From Arthrobacter sp. B2a2-09 (lineage in GTDB: Bacteria > Actinomycetota > Actinomycetes > Actinomycetales > Micrococcaceae), in the NCBI RefSeq assembly GCF_027587375.1, contig NZ_JAMXIC010000001.1, positions 389,441 through 453,440 of the forward strand: a stretch of DNA of 64,000 bases, read 5' to 3'. This document shows positions 9,514 through 17,331 of the stretch, piece by piece (the first letter of the stretch is position 1; every line of letters starts with the position of its first letter). The translations under genes were made by a program, and so were the position numbers. The notes below the pieces were generated by a model that searched no databases, had not been told where the DNA came from, and saw nothing but the letters and a program-made list of their open reading frames with translations.

Positions 9514-11220
9514 TTACGCGTGGTGATCGTCAATGCCGCAGCCCCGTTGCCCGGTGTCCGCGCGCCCGCGCGCCCGCCCGCCCGCGGAATGGTCCTTGAT
9601 CCAACGGCGGCAGACATCTGCCTCCGCAGCGGCGATCAGGAACACCAAGCGGCGGTGTAACGACAGTACCGCGGAGCCTACCCACGCTGGATGCAGGACA
9701 AGCCACACCAGCAGGATGGTCACAACAGACCACAGCATCATGGTGGCGATTCCCGCGGGACCTTCCGGCCACGGCAGGGCCGCTCCTGGAAGTGCTGAGA
9801 AAAACCTGGCTATGGCAGCCACTGCTCCCGCGCTCGTCCCGGCAATGGCTACGGGAACAATCGCAAGCCAGGGAAGCAACGGAACGAGAGGAACCGCGAT
9901 GGTCCCCAGGATCGTCACGGGCGCGACAAACGGAGCAACTGCGATATTGGTCAGCAGTGCATAGCTGGAGAACTGCGGTTGCAAGGCCACAATGACCGGG
10001 CCGCACAGAAGCTGCGCGGCCAAGGGGACGGCAACGGCGGAGGCCAGCCAGGAAGGCACCCACGCTGGAGCCCAGGACGCGATGGGACGTGCCAACAGGA
10101 CAATTCCCAGGGTGGAGAGGACAGACAAGAGAAATCCGATGCTCGTACCAAGTGACGGATCCAAAATGAGCAAGCCAGTCACGGCAAGGCACAGAAAGCC
10201 CAGGCTCCGGCCCTGCCGACCACCACTAAGTGCAGTGAGACCGATAGCACCCATGACTGCAGCCCTCAGGACGCTCGCGTCTGGTCCCACCATCATGACA
10301 AAGGCCGCCAAGCCAACAAGGGCCACTATTGCCGCGACTCCCCTGGCAAGCCGCAGGCTCCTGGCCAAGAGCACCAGACCGCCAAGAATCAGGCTGCAAT
10401 TTGCGCCACTCACGGCCGTGAGGTGGGTGGTGCCGGTGGTTTTCATCGCCGCTTCCAGGCTTTCGTCCAAGCCGGTGGTATCGCCGGTGACCATTCCAGG
10501 TAGGAGTCCGGCGGCGTCGCCCGGCAACCATTCGGCGGCAGTGTTGAATTGTCTTTTCAGTTGCGCCGGACCTCCTTGAGGGATGTTGCCAGGTGCTTCC
10601 GGCCTAGGTTGCGAGTCTTGAGTGCGTCGAACATCCGGCTGCATGGGCGGTGTAGCGGCCGCGAGGACGCCCGCCTCCACCTGCCCTGCTTTCGCCGGCT
10701 TCAGCTTTCCGGCGGTTCTCACCTTTTGGCCCGGCACAACCCGGTCCCAACCCTCTCCGCCCGTGAGCAAGACCCTTGCATGGGAAGTGATCAACTTTCC
10801 GTCGGCCGCAATGTCAATTACTTCGGCAGGAACGGCCCACCGTCCCGCTCCTCGTGAGTCGGTGCCCAGTTCGAGCGGATCTCCCACAACCCGCACGTGG
10901 ATGACAACGGAGTCCCGCGACGTCGCAGCCTCGGCAACCGGGCTGTCTTGCCGCGGTCCGGCATCCATTGCAGCATGGGCAGCCACAGCCGCGCCAAACA
11001 AGCATGCAACGGCCAACGTGGCGGGAAGCGTCCTCGGGCGCTTCCGGGCGACGGCCCGACCGGTGAGAAGAAGACAGGCGGCGACCGCCAAAGCCACGCA
11101 CAAAACTGCGGTCCACAGCGAAGGTAGATAGGCGGCCGCAAGGGAAACAGCCCAGGCGACAATCGCAGACGGGGCCAGCCGAAGATCTACGCGGCCCGGG
11201 CTCACCTTGACTCCACGCAC
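9514..11220 (-). CDS. comEC: ComEC/Rec2-type DNA-uptake channel protein, without a beta-lactamase domain
   Basis: 568 residues. An N-terminal pair of membrane spans is followed by the DUF4131-like OB region, then the Competence domain with about ten membrane helices. It contains the family block LPGDAAGLLPGMVTGDTTGLDESLEAAM and the signature TTHLTAVSGANCSLILGG. In transforming bacteria it forms the inner-membrane channel for single-stranded DNA. Many ComEC proteins end in a metallo-beta-lactamase domain of about 250 residues; here the protein stops soon after the last membrane span with a basic tail, so that domain is absent. It starts 2 bases before the comEA stop region (11220/11222), consistent with coupled translation. 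Confidence 0.92.
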   Translation of the reverse strand: MRGVKVSPGRVDLRLAPSAIVAWAVSLAAAYLPSLWTAVLCVALAVAACLLLTGRAVARKRPRTLPATLAVACLFGAAVAAHAAMDAGPRQDSPVAEAATSRDSVVIHVRVVGDPLELGTDSRGAGRWAVPAEVIDIAADGKLITSHARVLLTGGEGWDRVVPGQKVRTAGKLKPAKAGQVEAGVLAAATPPMQPDVRRTQDSQPRPEAPGNIPQGGPAQLKRQFNTAAEWLPGDAAGLLPGMVTGDTTGLDESLEAAMKTTGTTHLTAVSGANCSLILGGLVLLARSLRLARGVAAIVALVGLAAFVMMVGPDASVLRAAVMGAIGLTALSGGRQGRSLGFLCLAVTGLLILDPSLGTSIGFLLSVLSTLGIVLLARPIASWAPAWVPSWLASAVAVPLAAQLLCGPVIVALQPQFSSYALLTNIAVAPFVAPVTILGTIAVPLVPLLPWLAIVPVAIAGTSAGAVAAIARFFSALPGAALPWPEGPAGIATMMLWSVVTILLVWLVLHPAWVGSAVLSLHRRLVFLIAAAEADVCRRWIKDHSAGGRARGRADTGQRGCGIDDHHA

Positions 11221-11221
11221 C

Positions 11222-12133
11222 CTAAACCGTCACCAATGGCAGAAGGGTTTCCATCATCTTCGGGCCGACCCCATCCACTGCATCGAGGTCCTCCACGGAA
11301 GCGAACGGGCCGTGTTGCTGCCGCCATTCGACGATGCGCTTGGCCAGGACGGGACCGACCTTCGGCAAGGTGTCGAGTTCCTCAGCGGTTGCGGTGTTGA
11401 GATTGATTTTGCCACCGGCAGAGGTCAAGGCTCCTGTGCTACCGGCTGTTGGAGCACCGCCAACGGGCCCAACAATCTGTGACTGAGCCACCTCTCCCGT
11501 CCGCGGAACGTGGATCTTCGCGGAGTCCTCCACCAAGGCGGCAAGATTGAGACTGTCCAGCTGGGCTGCGGCATCCGCACCACCAGCAGCGGAGATCGCA
11601 TCAAATACCCGCGCACCGGAGGGCACCCTGACAATCCCGGGATTCTTCACCGCACCCGCAACGTGGACTGTAAGTAACTGGGCTCGATCGTGCGGTTCCG
11701 GAGCCTCGTTGGCACCGCCTTTTATACTTCCCGTGCCTCCTCCTGGCGTTTCTCCCGCATGTGAACTTCGGACGAGGGGCTCAATCGTCGGCTGCCCGGA
11801 CCAGGACTGCCAGAAGAACCACAACACCAGCAACAAACAAGGCAAAGCCAACAACACGGCTACGCGCCATGGCGTACGCCACCGAAGCCGCGATGGAGAT
11901 CCGGCCTCTTCGGACAGGTCTTTGGAGCCTGACTGCTCCCCCGGATCGGACATGCCCGAGCCGGATGTCATCAAGTTGTGCAATGGAAGTAATGGTTCCG
12001 GTTTGTTGTCGTGGCTCGGCTGTGCGGCAGCCTCGTGGTCCAAAGGTGGTGCAAGACGAACAATGAATCGGAGCCGGGCAGCACTCGCGGCATCGTCCGC
12101 GGGTGAGGCTCGGTTCCTACGTGGCATATCCAC
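11222..12133 (-). CDS. comEA: ComEA-like helix-hairpin-helix DNA-binding protein
   Basis: 303 residues: a cytoplasmic, Arg-rich N-terminus (1-85), one membrane span at about 90-110, a Gly/Pro linker, an SLBB domain (about 153-210, LTVHVAGAVKNPGIVRVPSGARV) and the ComEA HhH repeat at 242-303 (INLNTATAEELDTLPKVG, then VEDLDAVDGVGPKMM). It binds incoming DNA outside the membrane and passes it to ComEC. Its first 54 codons and 88 bases upstream form one copy of a 252-bp direct repeat; the second copy lies 5.2 kb away. The start is GTG 12133 or ATG 12127. A TAGTCT hexamer close upstream and the lack of a ribosome site suggest a leaderless message. Confidence 0.9.
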   Translation of the reverse strand: MDMPRRNRASPADDAASAARLRFIVRLAPPLDHEAAAQPSHDNKPEPLLPLHNLMTSGSGMSDPGEQSGSKDLSEEAGSPSRLRWRTPWRVAVLLALPCLLLVLWFFWQSWSGQPTIEPLVRSSHAGETPGGGTGSIKGGANEAPEPHDRAQLLTVHVAGAVKNPGIVRVPSGARVFDAISAAGGADAAAQLDSLNLAALVEDSAKIHVPRTGEVAQSQIVGPVGGAPTAGSTGALTSAGGKINLNTATAEELDTLPKVGPVLAKRIVEWRQQHGPFASVEDLDAVDGVGPKMMETLLPLVTV

Positions 12134-12221
12134 GAGACTAGAACGTCCGAACCCGCAGCAGCAGCCCGGAGCGGCGCTATGTGGACAGGCCCGCCGCAGA
12201 GTGCCTGTGGAGGATCAGTGG
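11970..12221. repeat. 252-bp direct repeat, copy 1 (comEA 5' end and promoter)
   Basis: Matches 17168-17419 base for base in length without gaps. Two stretches are identical, 12096-12154 (59 bases) and 12168-12221 (54 bases); the part inside comEA is more diverged. The identical core holds an inverted repeat CGTGG-CATAT-CCACG (12120-12134) centred on the comEA start. Confidence 0.93.
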
Positions 12222-12469
12222 GCGAACTTGCCTAGCCGGCCCGCATGCCTTTTAGCCTTCTCGGCTTCTGTACCTAGGCTCAACCGGGGCCAGGGCATGC
12301 CGATCGCGCCACCCTGGGAAGCGAAGACTTCACCAGCAAAGAAATCCCGCAGATATTGGCCGGTCTCCTGCATTGCTTCAGGCATCCGGTCCAGGCTCTC
12401 CCCGATCTTCGCAAGGCGAGCGACCGTTTCCTTGTCGCCTGTGACTTCAATCCTGAGATTCAGCCCCAT
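12215..12469 (-). pseudogene. Phage virion-morphogenesis/tail-completion-like protein, truncated
   Basis: 84 residues. LRIEVTGDKETVARLAKIGESLDRMP and the following FFAGEVFASQGGAIGMPWPRLS look like the start of gp10/phage virion morphogenesis proteins, which are normally about 140-170 residues long. The last codons run into the 252-bp repeat and the TGA stop comes from repeat sequence (junction at 12221/12222). It therefore appears to be cut by the integration junction rather than complete. Its start overlaps the end of the upstream phage gene by 23 bases, as is typical for phage morphogenesis operons. Confidence 0.65.
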
Positions 12470-13427
12470 CAGAACCGGTTCCCGAAGTCACCCATGCGGA
12501 AGATCCGCTCACTGTCGCCGTCAGAATGCCGCTGTGGGTCGTCAGATCGTAGAGGTTGCTGAAAGCGGAAGGCGTTGATTCAGCCAGCGCCGTCCCCGTC
12601 ACGTCCACTACGCTCGTGGCGCACGCCTGTAGCTGCGTCACTTGCGCCCTGTCCTTCACCCGGGCAGCGCCACCCTTGCTGCAACGATCGTTGAGCGTCC
12701 CGTACTGGTCGATGAGCAATAGCCCGGCGGCGAGGTCGACGGTGATGTGATGAATAAGCCCGGGAATGGGCTTGGCGAATGGCACCGTGTACCGAGATAC
12801 CAGGGCGCCGTGGATCTCCGACTCTGCCGCTCTGCGTTGCAGATCAATCCGCCCGTCGCTGAGATTCACGTTCTTTGCGAATCCAGCACGACTCCTGATC
12901 TCAGATAGCGAGGCATAGTGCGGGAAGTCTGAACCCCGGAAAGCATCCACATCAGCCAGATTCGTGACATCGGCCGCAGCACTGGAGTTATAGTTGAGCA
13001 CTTTGTACCAATAGCCGCTGCCACCCGTGGAGTCGACGCGGTACGTCGACGTCTGGTCTGGATCGATATCAGCCGGCGAGAGGATGACTGCAAACGCGCT
13101 GTCAGCCGGCACAGTACCGTCGACGTTGGAAGCCCGATAGAAATGCACTTGATCGCCTAGAACGGCTGTAACCGGCTCAAATCGCTTGTGGGCGAAGCCC
13201 AGACCGGCCCCCAGCGTGACGCCGGTAGTTCCGGCGAGTGACTGGATGACTGCCTTCCCGCAAGGCTCCTGGGCGAGGGCTCCAATGTAGAGAATGTCGC
13301 CGACTGTGAGGCCCTGGTTGTCTTTGAGGATGAGAGTTGTGGCCCCTGCCGCTACATCCGCATCCAAAGCAGCCTGCTCTTTGATATTGGCCGGTGCGAA
13401 TGAATCAGCTTGTAGAGTGGTTGCCAT
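12447..13427 (-). CDS. Phage structural protein with a gp36/DUF1320-like region
   Basis: 326 residues. The first 110 residues (SFAPANIKEQAALDADVAAGATTLILKDNQGLTVGDILYIG) look like a beta-rich phage decoration or head domain. Residues about 165-260 (ASLSEIRSRAGFAKNVNLSDGRIDLQRRAAESEIHGALVSRYTVPF...) match the layout of gp36-like (DUF1320) head-tail proteins. The C-terminus is Ser/Thr/Gly-rich. It is followed directly by the truncated morphogenesis gene, giving a recognisable piece of a head-tail module. The assignment is from motif appearance only. Confidence 0.6.
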   Translation of the reverse strand: MATTLQADSFAPANIKEQAALDADVAAGATTLILKDNQGLTVGDILYIGALAQEPCGKAVIQSLAGTTGVTLGAGLGFAHKRFEPVTAVLGDQVHFYRASNVDGTVPADSAFAVILSPADIDPDQTSTYRVDSTGGSGYWYKVLNYNSSAAADVTNLADVDAFRGSDFPHYASLSEIRSRAGFAKNVNLSDGRIDLQRRAAESEIHGALVSRYTVPFAKPIPGLIHHITVDLAAGLLLIDQYGTLNDRCSKGGAARVKDRAQVTQLQACATSVVDVTGTALAESTPSAFSNLYDLTTHSGILTATVSGSSAWVTSGTGSDGAESQD

Positions 13428-13468
13428 TGCTCACATAATGCGGCAACGATGGAGAGGTCGCAATACCT

Positions 13469-14200
13469 TTACTTCCAGTACTTGACTTTGGGTTCATTCC
13501 GCCACCGGGGAGCCTTCATTTTGCGAAAACCCGCAAATATGCAAAGCCCCATGAAAATCCAGAATCCGCTGTCGCCTACGAAAACGGCGCCCTCTGAGCC
13601 AGACATTCTACCGATGATGAAAGAAGAAAAAGCCATAATTATGCCAAAGAATTGGACAAAACGCCATAACTCATAGCGCTGCTTGAAAACCTCCACAACG
13701 TCTGCCTTGTGTCCCGAAACGCGCACCTTGAGTTCTGGCATCGCAGGCTTGCCGTCTGTGAGTACTTGCATTTCAAACCATTCATCTCGTCTTAAAAGAA
13801 ATGGTTTGAACGTAAGTACATTGGCGTCGAATTCATACTCTGTTTCCGTCCGGATTTCCAACGGATCATAGATTGCAACGCCGACAATCCTACCTTCGAA
13901 CGTGACCCTCACCGGACCGTCGTAGGCTTCAGCCTTGAGCTCGCCTTTCCCGCGATTACCAAACCGGATCACACTGAGGAACGGCCACCGGGTTTCCAAA
14001 CCCTGACGATTCGTAACCCTTACGAACGGCGCGTTACTTCCAGCCATGAGGAGGGGTGTTTGACTACGCAATTGCCATACCGGCTTGATCGTGGCGCGCA
14101 TCCACCATGGGACTAGAAACGCCAGAGGTATGCCGACAACGCCGGTTACGATGCCAATCCAGGCAGAGTTGGTATTTACCCAGTTTTCCAGTTCATGCAC
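13469..14200 (-). CDS. Hypothetical membrane protein of the integrated segment
   Basis: 243 residues. An N-terminal membrane span (AWIGIVTGVVGIPLAFLVPWW) is followed by a beta-rich soluble region of about 140 residues (FVRVTNRQGLETRWPFLSVIRFGN, VRVTFEGRIVGVAIYDP) and two C-terminal spans (VQFFGIIMAFSSFIIGRM, GFWIFMGLCIFAGF) before a basic tail. I do not recognise it. Its GC content is clearly lower than that of neighbouring housekeeping genes, which suggests transfer. It has the same orientation as the phage genes but its product looks like an accessory (for example exclusion-type) protein; that is speculation. Confidence 0.6.
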   Translation of the reverse strand: MHELENWVNTNSAWIGIVTGVVGIPLAFLVPWWMRATIKPVWQLRSQTPLLMAGSNAPFVRVTNRQGLETRWPFLSVIRFGNRGKGELKAEAYDGPVRVTFEGRIVGVAIYDPLEIRTETEYEFDANVLTFKPFLLRRDEWFEMQVLTDGKPAMPELKVRVSGHKADVVEVFKQRYELWRFVQFFGIIMAFSSFIIGRMSGSEGAVFVGDSGFWIFMGLCIFAGFRKMKAPRWRNEPKVKYWK

Positions 14201-14388
14201 GAGATGAGCCTACTAGAGCATTCCTACACTTCCTCGCAACATGTCCCCTGGTGGGAGGCGTAAAAGTGGTGACTTGCGCGGCCACCCTTGCGACCGGGAT
14301 GGAACCCGCGGCTACCGCCTGGCCCAAGGCCGGCGTCTTCGAATTGACGGAGACTACCGACGTGTTGCCCGCGAAGCTTGGTAGCCAC

Positions 14389-14763
14389 CTACAGCGGCAA
14401 CACTCCACTACTGATCAATATTGCGTATATTCCAAGGGCCACCCACAGGCTAGCTAAGGACAGAAGCAGTCGATCTCCCGCCCGCCGGGACAGCTTGTGT
14501 ACAAGTGGACTCATCATTTCGATCGTTATCAACAGCAAACAACCAGCGATGGCTGCAAATGCGAATTCTAGTTCTATCTCATTGCCAGAACCCCGCATGA
14601 TAGCTCGCAAGGCGGCAAACTCGCCCAAAACTATGGACAGAGTGATGTAGACCGCGCTCGTGAGCGCGTTGGGCGTGAGGCTCGCCTTCGAGTAGATGGT
14701 GAAGCCGTCGGCGTCCTTGATGGTGACGGTGTAACTTGCCCCGGTCAGAGCTGGAGCACTCAT
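14389..14763 (-). CDS. Hypothetical small membrane protein, possibly a chimera
   Basis: 124 residues. The first 35 residues (MSAPALTGASYTVTIKDADG...) read like the N-terminus of a phage tail protein and are GC-rich. From about residue 40 the composition drops in GC and the sequence becomes three membrane spans (AVYITLSIVLGEFAALRA, FAFAAIAGCLLLITIEM, SLASLWVALGIYAILIS). This suggests a fusion of a phage gene start to an unrelated membrane-protein gene. Function unknown. Confidence 0.55.
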   Translation of the reverse strand: MSAPALTGASYTVTIKDADGFTIYSKASLTPNALTSAVYITLSIVLGEFAALRAIMRGSGNEIELEFAFAAIAGCLLLITIEMMSPLVHKLSRRAGDRLLLSLASLWVALGIYAILISSGVLPL

Positions 14764-14770
14764 CAGACGG

Positions 14771-14886
14771 GTTCATACGCTGCTATCGGGCAAGGGATTC
14801 TTGGACCTCACCACCCTGACTGTCAGCCAGGCATTTAACGACAGATTTTGATCGGGAAGTACCTTACCCGACAGCAGCGTATGAAC
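14771..14886. repeat. 116-bp element with 25-bp terminal inverted repeats
   Basis: Left arm 14771-14795 begins GTTCATACGCTGCT; right arm 14862-14886 is its reverse complement with two mismatches in 25. The 66 bases between have no gene. No target-site duplication is seen at the edges. It could be a miniature inverted-repeat element, the joined ends of a lost insertion sequence, or a long stem in RNA. Confidence 0.7.
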
Positions 14887-15178
14887 TGATATTTGTTTGA
14901 AAGTGCGGTTTTCACGGACCATGCACGCACCATGAATGATGGGTATACATTTGTAAACCTCTTTATCCACAGGCCCTTTCTATGGGTCGCATTTTACGTC
15001 GCCCACCATATAATGTGCGACGTCACGCTAAAATTCTCCACGAAAGCGGAATATGTGTCATAACAGAGTCTTTCTGACCGGGTTCCCACAGCAGCCCTAA
15101 TGCCTGTGAAAAATGCCGTTTGACGAACGGCCGAATAGATTGCAAAGCATTGCCAGCGGCTTCTGGCAGAATGCCGGT
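14887..15178 (+). promoter_or_regulatory. AT-rich intergenic region with a perfect -10 hexamer
   Basis: TATAAT at 15009-15014 is an exact -10 box on the plus strand. The matching -35 position (14986-14991) is poor. It lies 165 bases ahead of the plus-strand membrane-protein genes and could drive them. Nothing else is recognised here. Confidence 0.45.
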
Positions 15179-15778
15179 ATGGATGCTCTCCTGTTAGAAG
15201 AACTGATCAAGTGGACTGGTATTGGTGTCGCCCTGGCGGGAGCCATTCTGACGTCACCGGACGGCACACGACGGCTTGTGCGCGGTCTTTGGCTGTGGAT
15301 TCAGAAGGTATTCCTCCGACGTGTGCCGCAGCCAGCCCACAATGCCACAGTGACCATGGAATCTCACCTTACCGGTAGAGACAGCCTCACTGCTGAGCTG
15401 ATGTGGGGGCCGGACTCGCCGCTAGACCACCGGATCGAAATACTCCGCGGCCGCATCGAAGGACTCAAGGCAGAATTGACGGACATGAAGTCTGAACTGG
15501 GTGGCCGACTGAATGTTCACGACCAAATACTCGCCCAGCTTTCAGCCGACATCGATGAGACTAGGCGTATGCTGCACACGCGGATCGACATCAGTGAAGA
15601 AAAGAGTGCGCAAATCGACGCGTTCGGGTTACCCATTATCGGCCTGGGCATCCTTCTAAGTGGCGTTCCCCAGGAACTTGCGGCCGTGGCGTGGCTTGGA
15701 GTGCCACTCACTGCCTTCAGCATCGTTATGACGATCGCTGTGTTGGTCCACGGAATTCGGCAGGGTGCCTGGAAGTAG
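15179..15778 (+). CDS. Hypothetical coiled-coil membrane protein
   Basis: 199 residues from ATG 15179; the frame is open to an ATG at 15113, and neither start has a clear ribosome site. The layout is a short hydrophobic N-terminal segment (IKWTGIGVALAGAILTS), a basic stretch, a long charged coiled coil (about 75-140, with repeated IxxLRGRIEGLKAELTD-type heptads) and a C-terminal two-span membrane hairpin (GLPIIGLGILLSGVP, LTAFSIVMTIAVLVHG). I do not recognise a family. It is first of three plus-strand genes encoding membrane-anchored small proteins inside the integrated segment. Confidence 0.65.
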   Translation: MDALLLEELIKWTGIGVALAGAILTSPDGTRRLVRGLWLWIQKVFLRRVPQPAHNATVTMESHLTGRDSLTAELMWGPDSPLDHRIEILRGRIEGLKAELTDMKSELGGRLNVHDQILAQLSADIDETRRMLHTRIDISEEKSAQIDAFGLPIIGLGILLSGVPQELAAVAWLGVPLTAFSIVMTIAVLVHGIRQGAWK

Positions 15779-15840
15779 CCGGAAAATCATGCTCGGCAGG
15801 TCTGAAAGGGATCTCGGAAGCTTTCTGACACACTGTCCCC

Positions 15841-16368
15841 ATGGATGGGGAAACAATACGCACAATCGCCACTGGCGCCGCGGCGGTCCTGGCCGGCTTT
15901 GGTGGTGCAGGCATCGCCGGGTGGTTCAATCGCAAGAACACCAAGACAACTATCGAGGCGGTGAAGGTCCAGGCCGAGCTCGACCGAAATCAGGGGCACA
16001 TGCAGTGGCTCAGGGATCGCAAGGTCAAATGCTACGCCGAATTTCTCGCTCAGTCGTCCAGCGCCCAAAAAGCCCTTGCCATCATCCACACGAACGACGT
16101 CAACAAAATAGTGCAGATAAAAGAGCTTGTAGTCCTCAACAGCGATGAACTTCTCATCCTTGCTCCCAGGCACATCTACGATGCCGCCATAGACGTGATG
16201 AACGGGATCACCGCAATCGCGCAGGCTACTGAGCCAAACTCAGATGCCAATGCTCGCGACGCCGCCTACGGTGGTGCCTACAGAACCTTCATTGAGAAAT
16301 ACACGACTCTGGAGCGACTGATCCCGCACGATTTGGGCGTCGAAGAGCTCACGGAGGCTGACGCCTGA
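15841..16368 (+). CDS. Hypothetical protein with one N-terminal membrane anchor
   Basis: 175 residues. TIATGAAAVLAGFGGAGIAGWF forms an N-terminal membrane anchor, followed by NRKNTKTTIEAVKVQ and a wholly helical cytoplasmic domain (WLRDRKVKCYAEFLAQSSSAQKALAII...). This layout, with one anchor and a helical bundle starting R(D/E)xKxxxYxxFL, is common in orphan actinobacterial and phage accessory proteins of unknown function. Its TGA stop overlaps the ATG of the next gene (ATGA-type coupling), so the two are probably translated together. Confidence 0.65.
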   Translation: MDGETIRTIATGAAAVLAGFGGAGIAGWFNRKNTKTTIEAVKVQAELDRNQGHMQWLRDRKVKCYAEFLAQSSSAQKALAIIHTNDVNKIVQIKELVVLNSDELLILAPRHIYDAAIDVMNGITAIAQATEPNSDANARDAAYGGAYRTFIEKYTTLERLIPHDLGVEELTEADA

Positions 16369-16856
16369 TGGACTTCAACCCTTCGATCTGGGGCACGGTT
16401 GGCCAGTGGGCTTCAGCTGTAATTACCGGGTCTGCGTTCTTCGCCACCTTCTACGTCATCCGTAGAGATGCAGCGGTTCGGCGTTTCTCCCAGGCCCGCA
16501 AAGTGGCGTACTACGTGAAACCTGTCAAAGTCTCTGTTTACGAGCCCCCTGGGACGGTTCCCAACGCTGAATACATCATCAAGAACATGAGCGACGAGCC
16601 AATCTACGGCGTCACCTACTACTACAATCATGGCCCCAAAAGGGGCCGTGTGCTCGGAAGCGAGGAAGTCGTAATACCCGGTGAAGAGGTCATCTTTACA
16701 ACGGAAGCCAGTGAAGATGTCCTCCGCGAAAACGGTTATCCATTCGTTTGGTTCCGAGACAATTCCGGCCATTTTTGGAACCGCAGCATTGATGGCTTCC
16801 TGCGACGAGGCGGCGGCGCGATCTCGAACTTGAAATGGGTCAAGACTACTTGGTAG
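16368..16856 (+). CDS. Hypothetical membrane-anchored beta-domain protein
   Basis: 162 residues. N-terminal membrane span (WASAVITGSAFFATFYVI) and a basic stop-transfer (RRDAAVRR), then a beta-rich domain (VKVSVYEPPGTVPNAEYIIKNMSDEPIYGVTYYY) and an acidic segment with VVIPGEEVIFTTEASEDV. Domains of this look occur in membrane-associated orphans near phage-defence or exclusion genes, but no motif allows a function. It is coupled to the preceding gene, and its end overlaps the convergent chimeric ORF by 11 bases. Confidence 0.65.
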   Translation: MDFNPSIWGTVGQWASAVITGSAFFATFYVIRRDAAVRRFSQARKVAYYVKPVKVSVYEPPGTVPNAEYIIKNMSDEPIYGVTYYYNHGPKRGRVLGSEEVVIPGEEVIFTTEASEDVLRENGYPFVWFRDNSGHFWNRSIDGFLRRGGGAISNLKWVKTTW

Positions 16857-17331
16857 CCGTGCCTTCTCTCAGGGCTCGTTTGAGCGCCTGTATGTCGTTG
16901 CGTATCTTATCGATGAGCCACGGTGCGGTCAGCTGGCCTAGAGCGTCCGTTGCACTAGCTTGCTCAAGTAGATATTCGTAGCTGTCGATTATTGATTGCC
17001 GTTCGGCTGTTGCTATTAGGGCTTCAAGGTCGCGCTTCATCTCAACGTCTTGGTCGTCTCCCCCGACAAACCATTTAGTCACGAACGCCTCAACGCTATC
17101 TGTTTCAATGGGCTTGGCGGGGAGGTGAGCTAACCAGTCCTCAAGCTTCCCGGTCCAGCCGCAACCGATCAAGGCCTGCAATGGAAGCAGAGACTCCGTT
17201 TTGTTGACGTGGCCAGGCTGAGCGTCGGCGTCGTGGTCCAACGGTGGCGCAAGACGAGCAACGAATCGGAGCCGGGCGGCACTCGCAGCATCATCCGCGG
17301 GTGAGGCTCGGTTCCTACGTGGCATATCCAC
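16846..17331 (-). CDS. Chimeric ORF: ComEA-like N-terminus joined to an unrelated C-terminal part
   Basis: 161 residues. Residues 1-51 are nearly the same as ComEA (MDMPRRNRASPADDAASAAR...), because this is the second copy of the 252-bp repeat. From about residue 55 the sequence changes to an acidic helical protein (KLEDWLAHLPAKPIETDSVEAF... to ALREGTATK) with no membrane span, SLBB or HhH domain. It keeps the comEA start codon and upstream promoter-like sequence, so it may be expressed with the comEA signals. Whether the C-terminal part was once an independent gene is not clear. Confidence 0.6.
   Translation of the reverse strand: MDMPRRNRASPADDAASAARLRFVARLAPPLDHDADAQPGHVNKTESLLPLQALIGCGWTGKLEDWLAHLPAKPIETDSVEAFVTKWFVGGDDQDVEMKRDLEALIATAERQSIIDSYEYLLEQASATDALGQLTAPWLIDKIRNDIQALKRALREGTATK

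Noticed and set aside
9459..9617. N-terminal extension of holA to an ATG at 9617
   Set aside because: It would overlap the comEC end, has low complexity, and a good ribosome site supports TTG 9458.
14773..14970. Small minus-strand ORF of 65 codons over the inverted repeat
   Set aside because: It translates through both arms of the repeat and has no ribosome site; better explained as part of the repeat.
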